A stretch of 64,000 nt of DNA, taken from positions 157,427 through 221,426 of the forward strand of contig RQTK01000485.1 in the NCBI GenBank assembly GCA_003991915.1, read 5' to 3'. Below, in pieces: positions 1 to 21,223 of this stretch (its first letter is position 1; the number at the start of each line of letters is the position of its first letter). The notes below the pieces were generated by a model. The model saw only the letters and a list, made by a program, of their open reading frames with translations. It was not told the origin of the DNA and searched no databases. Source of the DNA: Elysia chlorotica (Eukaryota; Mollusca; Gastropoda; Plakobranchidae). The translations under genes were made by a program, and so were the position numbers.

Positions 1-7
1 ACTGCTA

Positions 8-105
<98 letters not shown>

Positions 106-109
106 GCTG
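1..109. repeat. (ACT)n microsatellite
   Basis: Nearly perfect ACT units running from the window edge. Confidence 0.97.
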
Positions 110-482
110 CTTGTGGTACACTCTTACATATAATGTCTAATACCAAATAACGATAGTGCGAAAAGAAAATGAAATAATTATAACGGGTTTTACAGTTTTA
201 AAAGCAAAACATGATAAAGTCTACACAAACTACATTGGATGAATCGTTTGTTTTAATAGGGTTTAAGACTGTCTTGAATACCCTATTATACTCATTATTA
301 CCTAAGGCACTTTTTTTTTATCTTACCAAATCATTTTATTTATAATATCCACCAATTGATATCCAATACCCTTTCTTTTTCAACAAAAAAGTAAATCAAT
401 ACAATGCTGAAAACATTAATTTTCCATTATCTCTTTTAGTATACATAAAAAGCATATATATATATATACACTGTAATTATAT

Positions 483-486
<4 letters not shown>

Positions 487-531
<45 letters not shown>

Positions 532-580
532 CAGAGAGAGGAAGAGAGAGACAGACAGACAGGCAGGCAGACAGAAAGAC
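487..580. repeat. (AG)n / (GACA)n microsatellite
   Basis: AG units, then imperfect GACA/GGCA units. Confidence 0.95.
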
Positions 581-2559
581 ATAGATTTATATATTTTTTT
601 CTGCTGGTACAACATTTGTCTGTATAAAACCAACTGAAAATGATCCATAAAACCGGCTTTAACAATAGTGACTTTATCACTATTGAAGGTGTGATAAACT
701 CTGAAGCATTGCTTTATGATAAAACTGACTTTAGAATCTGAAGGCTGTAGAATGCCAAAAAGATCTTCTCTCAGTGTGTCAGACATAGTAGCAGTGATTT
801 TAAAGTCATTTTTTTTCACAGGAAAAGTAAAAATACAACAACAGGGTTTTATTTGTTTTACACGAAAATGTATGATCGTAAGTATGGAGATCATAGATGT
901 TATAAGATAAACAACTGTTTTCGCCCTCGGACAACATCTCGCTTTTACAAGGTGCAAGAAAATCAAGAATTTGTATCATGAACAACTTAATGATTGATAA
1001 GTAGTTTACTCTATTTTTTTATTGACTGTAGCTGAGGAAATTCTATACATGCTATTATGAGTATCAATAAGAAACCATGAACATTAACTTCTCAATCTGA
1101 TTGAGACTGAAACGAACAGTGAAATCAAAATTAATGCTCGAAAAAAAAAAACACGAAGCACAAACTGAAAAGCCATTGCTCACACAAAATAATGTACCTA
1201 ATCTTCGCAATAGCTAGGTCTAAAATGATGAAATTTTTGTTTAATGCATGCGATGCTCAAATAATACTCATAGACTTAATAAGAAATATTCAGTTCAGCG
1301 AATACTGCAACACAGCATGATATGCGTGCAGTTTGGATGAATGGCAAGACAAAAGATTCTATTTTGATGCCCTAGCTAAAATTAATGTTGGACACTTGAG
1401 TATCCACTATTTGCACACCCGCACAACTTTAGATAAAGAGGATGAAAAGAGTCTGCATGGAGATTGCTCTTCAGGGCAAACAATTATGAAAGTTAAAGCT
1501 CATCCTCACCGATGAATGTGTTTTTGTTCTGTTTTTTCGTCTGTTTTTTTTTTTTTAAGGATTTAGAGTAATGTATTACAGCAAAGTAGAAGCGGTCACG
1601 TTTCTTTTTGTGTTGGTTGGTTCGTTACAATACAACGTTTTCTTTTACCAATTCAAGACAAAAGAAACACCGCCCTCGAATACATTGTAAGAAGTCACAC
1701 ACAATAAGCTCTCACATTCTGTATCTACATCACTATGTCTTTGATTTTCGTCTCTCAATTTCCCTCTCTCAAACAAACAATCAATAAATCGCTCTCTCTC
1801 TTCCTTTCGTTAAACATGTGCAGTTTATATTTATCTGGCTGAAGAAGTATCTCTTATATGAATATAATCGTAGGCAGTGAATTTTCTATCTTTCACTGCC
1901 CAGCGAGAAGGAAAAAATCCGACCAACTCTTTAGCCTTTCCTAGGAGGGAAATTACATCCATCTGAAGATGAGTTTGTTTAGTGTGCCCCTTTTCTGAAG
2001 TGACAATGATTCAAGGATTAAATTCACTAATGCAATTTTTTATGATTAGTTTTGAAACGATGGTAATCTTTTCGAGTATTATTGTGATATTAGATTAATT
2101 TTGTAATACATCTATTACAAATTAACCATAGGCATATCAGATGCTTACTTTTTTAGTTTCACTTTAATCACTACATAATTATGTAACAGTTTATAACATA
2201 AGCATAGAAAAGAAATACTAAAAACTGTGCGTGTAAGCATTGAACAGTGTTTTTAATATTATGTGTTATCTAGATAGTGCAGTATTTATTTAATTATAAG
2301 ATAGCAAAATAGTTACATTTTTACAGAAAACACTTGTTGACAAAGCACCCAAAGCGCATTGAACTCGATTTGAAAAAAAGATTGCTTGGGTAAGGTTTCC
2401 AGCTTCTTTCTGGATGAAAAACGGTAAAGAACTGAAAATTTGTTAACACAGTAAAAAGCTAAAATTGAAAATTTATGTGAGCATGGACACTTATCAAATT
2501 TTCTTTTCTAAAATATTTGAGAGTTAAATGGCATAAATCACTTTTATCTCTTAAGCCTT

Positions 2560-2660
2560 GAAGAGTCCTATGCGGAGACAAGCGGCGTCCAGTATGACCG
2601 CAGGCTTCGCAGAAAGGTTGATGTCTAACTGGACAGGACAGCACGACTTCGTATGGTAAA
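2560..2660 (-). pseudogene. possible LINE C-terminal zinc-finger remnant
   Basis: The minus strand reads HQPFCEACGHTGRRLSPHRT, resembling the degenerate CxxC-H finger that ends several animal LINE proteins. Only about 30 codons; no other LINE blocks adjoin it. Confidence 0.25.
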
Positions 2661-3222
2661 CTATCGGTCGCTCTAGTTGATCTTAAAAAATCTAAATTCA
2701 TGTGAAAAATTACTTCATGAAAAATATGAAAATTGAAATGCATCTGTCGTCAGTAAAAAATTATTACAGTTCTTCCTATATTTTCTTGCTAAGTAGTGAG
2801 TGGCGAAAAACAGGTAGGCCTACAAAATCATGATATTACAGAGTTCAACTTAATAATATTAAAGGGACTAAAATTTAAATGAAGATCGAACTTTAAGTTC
2901 CTCTGCTTAGCAGGATTCATGTGATTAGTACTATTTTAATATGATTCATTTAGTATTAAAGAAAAAACACTCACATCTCTCATCTTTTACAAAGCATGCA
3001 GAAGAATAAAACACAATTTGGAAATTTTCCTCTATGTTACAAAAGTTTACAAATCTTTGTGTAAGAAAAATAGAAGATAACAATATTGTATCTTTACATT
3101 TTCCCTTCATCCTTAGCCTCCCAGTACTAGCGAAACCGGCGTCGCTGATCTACAGCGGCAAAGCTGCATGTAGAAGCAGCAGCAGCCTAGAGAATCCCTC
3201 GCCCTTCTCCCCAACCCTGGAG

Positions 3223-12193
<8,971 letters not shown>

Positions 12194-12247
12194 ATCTTTC
12201 AAAAGCGATAACAAGGTCGACTCTTCTTTTTCCTGTTTTAATTTGAA

Positions 12248-12266
12248 ATTAAATTTTACAATTAAA
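12248..12266 (+). promoter_or_regulatory. candidate poly(A) signals of the P450 gene
   Basis: Two ATTAAA hexamers lie 55 and 68 bases past the P450 stop codon. ATTAAA is the commonest variant animal polyadenylation signal. They are candidates only; ATTAAA is frequent in AT-rich DNA. Confidence 0.35.
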
Positions 12267-12870
12267 CATACTACCCAATTTTATACCGAAGGAATTTTAA
12301 ATATTAAAAAAAAAATGAAAAACCCACAACAAAAATAATCATTCTACTCCACTTACAAAAAGAGGTATCCTCTTCCGTTTGGCCCATCATCATTCTTATT
12401 TGATTCTGCCTTCTTTTCACACAATTTGAGTTAAGTGAATATAACAGTATTTATTATAAGATTCATTTCATATTGATCATATCCAATTTTTCAAAGACCA
12501 CTGGTTATGTATGTTAATGTCATCAAATTATGTTTTAAGAATTGGTTGTTTACACAATTTAGTAACTTTCATGTTGTATACAAGCCAATTGTCAATGCAA
12601 TTTACTCGTATAATTATCTGATACAAACAAAACAATTGCCAACTTTTGTAATATGCCTAGCTCAAATTGTAACTCTCTGTCTCTGTCTATGTCTCTCTCT
12701 CTCTGTCTATCCTCAGTGACTGTCTCTCCCTCTATCTCTTTTAGCTATCTATCTATCTGTCTGCCAATCTACCTTCTAGAAATAGCTTTAACCATAGCAG
12801 TTTTCTTAGTAGACCTTCCAAAAAAGAAGACTTTAAATAATTGTATTTAAAGTAAGGTGGCAGCGCTTTC

Positions 12871-12872
<2 letters not shown>

Positions 12873-12943
<71 letters not shown>

Positions 12944-12944
12944 A
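12873..12944. repeat. (CT)n microsatellite
   Basis: Almost uninterrupted CT units. Confidence 0.96.
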
Positions 12945-13938
12945 CTTGGATACTAGCTGAACTCTATGTTCAAGGCTTTGCAAAACATGGATAAATCACG
13001 CAGGTATTATGAAGTGAAAAGGTTGATGAGTTTCCAAAATAAATTAATATTACCAGAACATGGGAGATTTTCAGATAATATTCTGTCTCAACATTCCTTA
13101 AAAGGCAAAAAAATTAATATAAATGTGTATAAAAGTTACTACGAAAAACAAGTATAACCATAACTTTGGTGAGTGTGTATACAATCCTCTCTTCTCATTA
13201 TTGTCTATTTACGTGTTATCGTTATTATCATTTAAAGGTAATTACAAAAAAAAAAATCGCCAACTCCTGTTTCAGCCTTATCCTCCCTTCAATATCCACT
13301 AAAAACGTGGGTTAACACGCAGTTGTAAAACAAACTCAGAAAATACAAAACTATAAAAGCAAAGAAAAAACAACAACAACAGCAACACATCAGGTACTTT
13401 AAAAGCTAGATGTGATACATTTTGTATACTCTATAATTCAGTATACCTTTTTTGACTTTGCACGTTTAAATAATTCTTTTCTACAATGTTGTTAAGTTTT
13501 AGATACAAATGGGTTTCAAATGAATGCATTATAAATTTTAATTTTTTTGTGTCTTAATGCTTTAAACGTTTCAAAAGAGTTCCTTACTCATTCTTAAATA
13601 ATGTTGTGGTTTAGTGCACCACGATGTCGTGAGCTATGACTATACAATTCACAATTTGCGTGAGTGCAGAAAATGGAGTGGATTTTTTTCAGCCACAGAT
13701 TTTCTTCTTTACATGGTGCTTAGATTTTCTCGTAAAATACGCTCATGTTAGCATTCCGGTGTGTTTCGGACCATATACAACAGGACAAGTTTACACATGA
13801 GGGAGGCCTCGGTGGAGTTGCAAGAGGTAGGACTAATCAGTTAAATGGATATGGGAAAGGCTGTGTGAGAGGAAAAATGTGCAAACGATAAAAACGTGTC
13901 AAGGGAAATTTAAAAAATCAGATGTTTGCACACACACA

Positions 13939-13956
13939 AGGAGAGAGAGAGAGAGG

Positions 13957-14010
<54 letters not shown>

Positions 14011-14118
14011 GGTAAGAGAGCGAGAAAGAGGGGGAAAGAGAGAAGGACAGAGAAACAGACAGAGACACAGGCAGAAAAAGAAATAGGAACAGAGAGAAAG
14101 AGAGAGTAAGAGAGAGGA

Positions 14119-14149
<31 letters not shown>

Positions 14150-14150
14150 T
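13939..14150. repeat. GA-rich array with (GT)n patch
   Basis: GA tract, then mixed GA/GACA, then a short GT run at about 14118-14135 and GA again. Confidence 0.93.
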
Positions 14151-14520
14151 TGCTATTCATCTAGAGTTCTCTGTAAGCTTTTGTACTCATGCAAATAACT
14201 TACGTAATGGATAAGAGGCTGATAGGATGGTAACTTTTTATATCTTTTTTATATGTTGTAAGTAATTAAGAATTGTGTTTTTTTGTTTTTTTTTATATTT
14301 ATTTTGTTTACATGGTATAGTATAAGTTTTATTCGATGTAGTGCTTCTCTTCCACTTATTTTGACAGCCTCGCTTGTTAGTTGATCTTTTTCTGGTGCTT
14401 TATTGATTTTTATCTCCTTTCAAGCATCTTGTATCTCTCATGATAATTATAGTTGATCAGATGATTGATCTGATTTATAATTCAGGTGTATAGCTTGTCG
14501 AAGGAATGTGCGCACTCTTT

Positions 14521-14632
14521 GGATAGAATGCACAAACAAGACGTACCTTCTCTCTGGTCGTAACAATATAAGAATAAAAAGGCTTACGACGAGAAGACTT
14601 AGTAAGCTACCTCATGTTTGTGCATTCTATCC
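14521..14632 (+). mobile_element. foldback/MITE-like element, copy 2
   Basis: 112 bp with long terminal inverted repeats GGATAGAATGCACAAACA and TGTTTGTGCATTCTATCC, all 18 positions pairing. Interior has GGTCGTAACAATATAAGAA and TTACGACGAGAAG. A 92-bp relative sits inverted at 6583-6674. Confidence 0.65.
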
Positions 14633-14899
14633 TTTATATCTTCGCAGTCTCTGCCTATTGTGTTTTCTATCTTTATCTCTCATAATACTTTTTTTTAGAT
14701 TTGACTCTATTTGACTCATTAATACTTTTCCTACACAATGTTTTCGTTTGTTTTATCACCGTGATTCGTAATGACCCATACTATTTTATATTTTCACTAT
14801 CTGTTTTGACACTACTTAGAGCTATTTTTTCTCACGAAATGTTGTAATCCTTCTTTCTTCTTTTTTCTTTTTCTGATCCTAAGCCTCTTTCTCTCTCGA

Positions 14900-15180
14900 A
14901 ACTACTTACTTACTTACTTGCTTACTTAATTACTTAGTTACTTAGTTACTAATGTACTTACTTTCTTACCTACTACAACGACCTATCGTCGTTTGTAAAA
15001 ACGGTTGCTGCCCGTACTGTTTTTGCACTATAAATTTACATTCGTAACGTCTTTCCGTATTGGAGTATACTTCTGTGCTCTTTCTTCTGGTCCATTCCTT
15101 GATGTTGTCTCTAAATCCTGTCTTTGGACGTCCTCTAATCCTCCAACCCTCGATCTTACCCTGTAGAACATCAGTGTCCC
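14900..15180 (-). mobile_element. 3' end of a decayed RTE-like LINE
   Basis: On the minus strand this reads DVLQGKIEGWRIRGRPKT followed by DNIKEWTRR, the C-terminal signature (GKIEGxRxRGRPR) of RTE-type and related LINE proteins. It then runs into a (GTAA)n-like tail at about 14905-14965. A short tandem tail is normal for RTE 3' ends. Confidence 0.65.
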
Positions 15181-15299
15181 AAAATCCAAGCTTTATATCT
15201 ATTAGTAATAAGTATAACCTTTAAAAAAAAAACATTTTATATCCGTACTGTGTCCCAAAACCTGAGCGAAGCCGGGCATCCCAGCTAGTATATATATAT

Positions 15300-15660
15300 A
15301 TACATGGAGGGATAAAGACATCAATAAGCAGCTAAAAAGGAAAGTCATGAAATTATTGGTGTGGACAGTCATGAAATATGGAGCGGAGGGATAGACACTT
15401 CGAAAAAGGGATCAGAAAAAAATCAATAGTGCTAAAATTTGGTTCTGCAGACGTCTCCTAAGAATAGGTTGGAAAGAAAAAAAAGAACAAACCACAGCAT
15501 TCTCAAAGAACTGATTGTTCCAAGACTTCTTCTAAGCGCCATCAAGAAAAGAAAAGTATCTTTCTTTGGACATGCCTGCAGAAATAAATGCACGCTAATG
15601 AAAGATGTTCTACAGGGTAAGATCGAGGGTTGGAGGAATTCTTTTCTTTGCCATTGCAAT
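15300..15660 (+). pseudogene. inverted LINE connector fragment (same family)
   Basis: On the plus strand it reads KRKVMKLLVWTVMKYGAEG, a stop, then IWFCRRLLRIGWKEKK, KKRKVSFFGHACRNK and LMKDVLQGKIEGWR. This is the typical RT-to-C-terminus linker of RTE-like LINEs (W-RR-LRI, FGH-R). It faces opposite to the pieces on both sides. Confidence 0.7.
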
Positions 15661-15868
15661 CCTAGTGTTAATTAATCTGTAGAACAGTAAGCAGTATCTG
15701 ATTTTATTGAGCCAAGATATTTAAAGTTTTCAAAACATTATAATTCGTTATTGCCGATATTAACTAGTTTGTCTTCATCTCTTGATATATTACGTACATT
15801 TTGTTTTCTTTGCGTTCAGCTTCAGAGGTTTTCTTTCTGTTGCAGCCAGCATTGAGTTTTGTTGTGGC

Positions 15869-16870
15869 CTAGGCATGGTCATTGACACATATTGATGTGC
15901 CATCTACATATCCTAAATTTGAAACTTCCTTAGCTCCAACCACTATTTCATAATTGTCCATGTCAACGTCTCTCATTCTGTTCTGTGTACATGCTAAAAA
16001 GGTGTGCGATAAGATGCATTTCTGTCTGACGCCTTTTCCAATTTCAAAGGGTTCAGTGTGTGTGCAGTTCCATCTAATGTTTCTCTTTTGATCTCGGTAT
16101 AATGACTGCACTATAACGACGAGATGGGTTTGGAAGCATATTTTGCTTAGCGTCTTAAAGAGTTAAACGTGGTTCACGCTATCAAAAGCCTAACAGTAAT
16201 CAATGAGAATTATATAAAATGCTTCTTTGCAAACTTTCATTGGTTTCTCTATTAAGACCTGGAGGGTTCATAACATCATTAGCAGCTGTATCCTTACCAG
16301 GTCTGAACCTAGCCTGCTTCTCTGCCAGCTTATGTTCTACCTTAGCTTTTAGTCTGTCCAGTACGATGTACTCCACCATTTTGCTCCTATGACTGATCAA
16401 TGCTATCGTTCTGTAGTTGATGCAGTCGCCAGTTTTGTTGTTTAAAAACCAGCTCTTGTTTTTTCCAATTTTTTGGCCATTCACAGATATAACATATATT
16501 GCAGCAAAGTAGGTGTTTTGCTTGGAGGGCTTTGAAGCCGCCCGTTTTCACCAGCTCTGTAGGGATGTTATCTTGTCATGGTGATTTGTCATTCTTTAGT
16601 TTCTTGGTGGCATTTTCTACGTCGTACCTTAAAGGTTCCGGTTCTTTGTTTTTCACTTGTATCCCTATGTCATTGTTATTAGCATCCGAGTCGAAGAGCT
16701 TTTTTCATATTATTTCCATCTAGCCATTATTTTTGTTTGTTTCTGTTTGTGCTTTTCCGTCAGCATCATTCATTGTCATTTGTTTGGGCTGGAAAGGTTT
16801 TTAACAATTGTAAACTAGTTGTACATATCGTTGGACTTGTTTTTATAAAGCTCCTGAATTAAGTCGCACT
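15869..16870 (-). pseudogene. decayed reverse transcriptase of an RTE-like LINE
   Basis: Minus-strand pieces in order: DVENATKKLKNDKSP, a stop, QDNIPTELVKTGG (about 16620-16530); then INYRTIALISHRSKMVE and QARFRPGKDTA (16484-16200); then GVRQKCILS and LGYVDGTSICV (16111-15869). These match RT blocks in the correct order. The catalytic YADD is changed to YVDG, and stops and frameshifts separate the blocks, so the copy is dead. Weak similarity extends upstream to about 16870. Confidence 0.8.
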
Positions 16871-18065
16871 CCGTTGTCAGCCATTCTTTCTTGTCTGCTT
16901 TGATTTTTTTTTAATATCTGCTTTCAGTTTTAGATACTCTTGTTTATCAGACCTTCATGGCTTTTCTTTTCCTCTCTACAAGTTTTGTTACTTATCTATG
17001 GTTTCGTTCTTTTGTTCTTCTTTCGACCAAGGGATTCATCTGCCTGCTGCCAATTTTTTTTTTATGTTTGTCCAAAGTTTTTCTCTGGATTTTTTTTCTT
17101 AACTTTTATGTTCTTTCTTTTAAAAGAGCTTCGAATGTATTTTCTGTTTTAATAAGAAAGGTTTTCTTCACACTGTTTCAAGTAATTTCTATATATCACA
17201 TCGTATTATCGAGTTTCTTTTTGAAACTAGCAAATCACGTAAAATCACATTTATTTTTCATTTATGCCATATATAGTTATATTTTCCATATTATTATGTA
17301 TTTATCATTTTCTATTTTGAAGAACTCTCCTGAACATTTATTTCCTGAACCCTATGAATTGATTAGAAATAAAGAGTAAATCAACCTAAATAGAAGGAAA
17401 GTAGTAAAAAGATAAATCCATAAGATTAACAATGTAAATTAGGAATATTGTATTAAAATCAAATTATTATCTAACAAGAATATGACCATTTCTTTCCTTT
17501 TTCATTGTCATTTGGAATGTTTAAACTTATTTGAAGGTAAGTTAAATATTGCATGGTAAAGAATGTATCATTAAAAATTCACAAAAAATATCATGTGTTT
17601 AGAGTTGTTTTGATTTTTACCAACACAAGTACAAGTTTATTGGGTTTTTTTCCAAAGCAATAGCAAGATTTCAATAAATTTTGTTAACGTTCAATATAAA
17701 TTCAAAATACAAGTCAAAAGAAATATTGTAGTTTCTTTTTTCTGTTAAGATTTTCGTAAAAGCTAATGAACAATTTCATAATGTTACATTATTTAACGGT
17801 ATGGTCGATCTGGGTTAAACTAAGTTACATAAAATCACTCTCCACACACGATTCTGGAACACACTAAGGGAAAACTCTGATTGCAATATAATGCAATTAA
17901 AGAAATAGAATGTCACCAACATCTAGATCTCATTTTCAGCAAGAGGAGCTCGTTATTTCGTGAGGAGCACGTGGGGATAAGATAATTGTCTCGAAGATAG
18001 GATTGTATAAGTGATTTACGGAAACCCCTAATAACAAAGTCTTTAGATCAAATTTACAGAAGAGC
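16871..18065. other. intergenic, T-rich, no gene seen
   Basis: Poly-T-rich sequence gives Phe/Leu-rich open frames around 16940-17380 with no family signature. The rest is AT-rich spacer. Confidence 0.6.
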
Positions 18066-18331
<266 letters not shown>

Positions 18332-18344
18332 NNNNNNNNNNNNN
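18332..18344. other. assembly gap (13 N)
   Basis: Run of 13 N between the copy 1 segment and a second ATC array. Confidence 0.99.
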
Positions 18345-18433
<89 letters not shown>

Positions 18434-18455
18434 TATCATCATCATAATCGCCATC
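18345..18455. repeat. (ATC)n microsatellite right of the gap
   Basis: About 36 ATC triplets with the gap on the left. Confidence 0.97.
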
Positions 18456-18765
18456 ACCATTATAATCACCCATATCAAAATAAACAACTCTTTTCTGTAG
18501 CCTCGTTGATTACTGGGGCATCACATGTTTCTCCATGATATACTTTTTTCCACACTTTTTCACGCCTCTACCTGTTCTCTCTTCTTCCACCTGGCACTTC
18601 CGCAATGTCTTGGAAGTTATTCCCTTGTAAAGCTTTTAGAGTTTTACATGTTGTAAAGAAATGTATAACCTCTCCCTTATATTATTAGCTTATACGACTA
18701 TAGACGTGTCACGATTGTGCATTACTTTTTAAATAGAAAAACGTGCGAACAGAAGGGTGAAAATT

Positions 18766-18882
18766 AAGTTCATTCTATTGTTTCAAGCCGCAGCAGAAAA
18801 TCATGTTTAAATCGTACAACATTCAGTAGAAACATTAAATGTTTTTACTTTAGTAAGTTATAACTATTAAAAAAAGAGGTGT
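18766..18882. repeat. duplicated 118-bp segment, copy 2
   Basis: Matches copy 1 with a handful of substitutions and small indels, and continues into unique sequence past AAGAGGTGT. Confidence 0.85.
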
Positions 18883-20370
18883 GCTGATGATCTCTAGCAA
18901 TATCTCAATTATCCCAAAGTTATATTTGATTAATTTTATTTTGATTACTTCAGTATGTCTGCGATTTGTTCAGTAATCGTAATCTATAAGATCGAGTAGT
19001 TTAGTGATCATTTATCACAAATATAGTGAGTACAGGTAAGGTAATGAATTCCCTCAGACATCACTGGGCATGTGATCAATGTTTTTCTATAAATGACTAC
19101 ACGCATGATTTTTGCAGATTTGTTGTTTTGGTGGTGTTGTTTTGTTGTTGTTGCAAATTCAGCCTGTCTTCCTGTGTCTGCAAAGAAGGATAGGTATTTG
19201 AGGAATAAACACTTAGAGAAACAAGGCAATCGAACAAATCGACTCGATACTCGATGCCTAATCTTTTATGGAATTGCTGTGTGTTTGTAGCGTCTTATGG
19301 GCATATTGACAGTGGTCAGGCACATGCTAGTTTCGGCAGCTGTAAAGCAGGGAAGCCTTTTCTATACAAAGAAAAACGGTGCTAATTTTGTCACTAAACA
19401 AACTGAATAGAAAAGAATTAATGTATATGTTTTCGTAAACATCTGATCACCCGATGTCGTACTGAGTTGAACTAACAGCAAAGTTAAGCACCGCTTTGGA
19501 AAACAAAAATGTACAACGCAGGATGCGTACATTTAGATGTATGACTTAAGATGTATAATTTCAAAAAAAAATTAATGGACGTATAATTTTGTTAATGAAT
19601 AGACAGGTGGGTAAATTATTGAAATGAATTAGGTGTATGAAGAGAGGGATTAACAAACATACTTTATATTTGAATACATATAAATAGATCGAAATTATAG
19701 AAACTATGTAAAAAAAAACAATTAGACTATACAAATGGCAACTTAGAAGGCAGTTGAATTTTTAAATATTTCACCAGCCGCCAATGTCTTGAATTACGAT
19801 GGCAAATATTTTTTAGACCAAAAAAGAGGTTAAAAAATCGTAAAAAATAGTTTTGGCAACCTATTTCGAAATAGGAGATTTGAAAAAAACAACAACAACG
19901 TGACTATAATTTTTATGAACGCGCACTCATTTCATTTCTCGCAGAATCTCGTTGTTCGTTCACGGATTACTTTCCTTTAATGGAAGTCCAGCGTGCTGTG
20001 AAAATGTTCAGATTTGGGTGATTTAAACCAAGTGCTTTCAGAAAAGCAAGGACAAACATGTCGGATCAGATGTTCACTAGTGTGCAATGTGTTTTTTAAA
20101 GTTCAGCGCAATAAAAGTCAAGTGGAATCGTCTATCCGATCAATCAAGTGCAGCCTTTTTTCTTAGGCGTTGGGGTTTGAAATGTTTGTTAACTTTCCAA
20201 AGTGTGTTTTACAAACTTTCAAAAATGTTTCACTAGCTTTCCTAGATTTTGCTGTATTTTGTTTAGTTTGCATTTATGTCTCTTTATTTACTTAACTTAC
20301 TCTTAAAGAAATATTTGGAGACAGGATTAATGTTGGACCCTTCTTTCGTTTATGCTTTCTTTCACGTAAT
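18883..20370. other. intergenic, no supported gene
   Basis: AT-rich. A short ORF at 19093-19290 begins with a hydrophobic leader but overlaps GTT-rich sequence and is not convincing. Confidence 0.55.
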
Positions 20371-20383
20371 CTCTCTCTTTCTA

Positions 20384-20441
<58 letters not shown>

Positions 20442-20445
20442 CCTT
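20371..20445. repeat. (CT)n microsatellite
   Basis: CT units with single GT and TT changes. Confidence 0.94.
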
Positions 20446-20987
20446 CTCTCGTTCTCTATCTCTAACTGGCGGTATGTCAGCCTTTAACTATTTAACTGTG
20501 TGCGAGAGAGAGAAAGAGAAATACAGAGAGTTTTTGTGAGATGGTGAAATAGAGACAGATACTTTGAATTGTGCCAAATCATTGCGAACTGCTGATCCCA
20601 TTATATGATGAAAACAATTTAAACATTGTAATCACGACTTTAGAATGCCTAGCCTAAGGTAGATATATAATAAAAACCATGATCTGACTGAACTATACAA
20701 ACTACACATTACCGACTTTCCTATGAATTTCTAGCTTGAAACCTGCTTTCCCAACCGGACAAGTTATGAAGCCTGGTCCTTTCTATGTAATATTATGTAG
20801 GCCTCATATAGATATATCGACCAGGAACGAAGTATTTGATGGACGCAGAGTAAAAGCGCTAAGAAGCGACCGTAATGTAAAGAGTTATTGCCCGTGCCTT
20901 TATTGGCTCAAGGTACCATTGTGATTAGGGAAGCTACTACCTAAGATCCTATGTACTACAGCTGCTGTGTAGGTGCTACTGCTATTG

Positions 20988-21223
<236 letters not shown>

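Larger units (their letters stand above)
110..3222. other. AT-rich upstream region of the P450 gene
   Basis: Apart from the AG/GACA array and the possible LINE finger noted separately, I see no gene. An AATAAAA-type TATA-like site lies near 3005 and could serve the P450 gene, with a 5'UTR up to 3222. This is a weak guess. Confidence 0.5.
12267..14899. other. intergenic, AT-rich, no gene seen
   Basis: Contains CT and GA arrays and foldback copy 2 listed separately. Remaining frames are short and unremarkable. Confidence 0.6.

Noticed and set aside
436-966. 176-codon minus-strand ORF
   Set aside because: Its second half is translated AG/GACA repeat and the rest has no family features.
16940-17380. 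Overlapping hydrophobic ORFs resembling a membrane protein
   Set aside because: The hydrophobicity comes from T-rich sequence (Phe/Leu codons); no topology pattern, start context or conserved motif.
19093-19290. Short ORF with a signal-peptide-like start
   Set aside because: The hydrophobic part is encoded by TTG/GTT-rich simple sequence, the frame is short, and there is no cysteine pattern or processing site to support a secreted peptide.
19445-19505. 5S rRNA-like wording (TGATCACC and AAGTTAAGCACC)
   Set aside because: Only two short blocks match, at the wrong spacing, and the rest of the 5S sequence is absent. At most a very old 5S-derived SINE relic.
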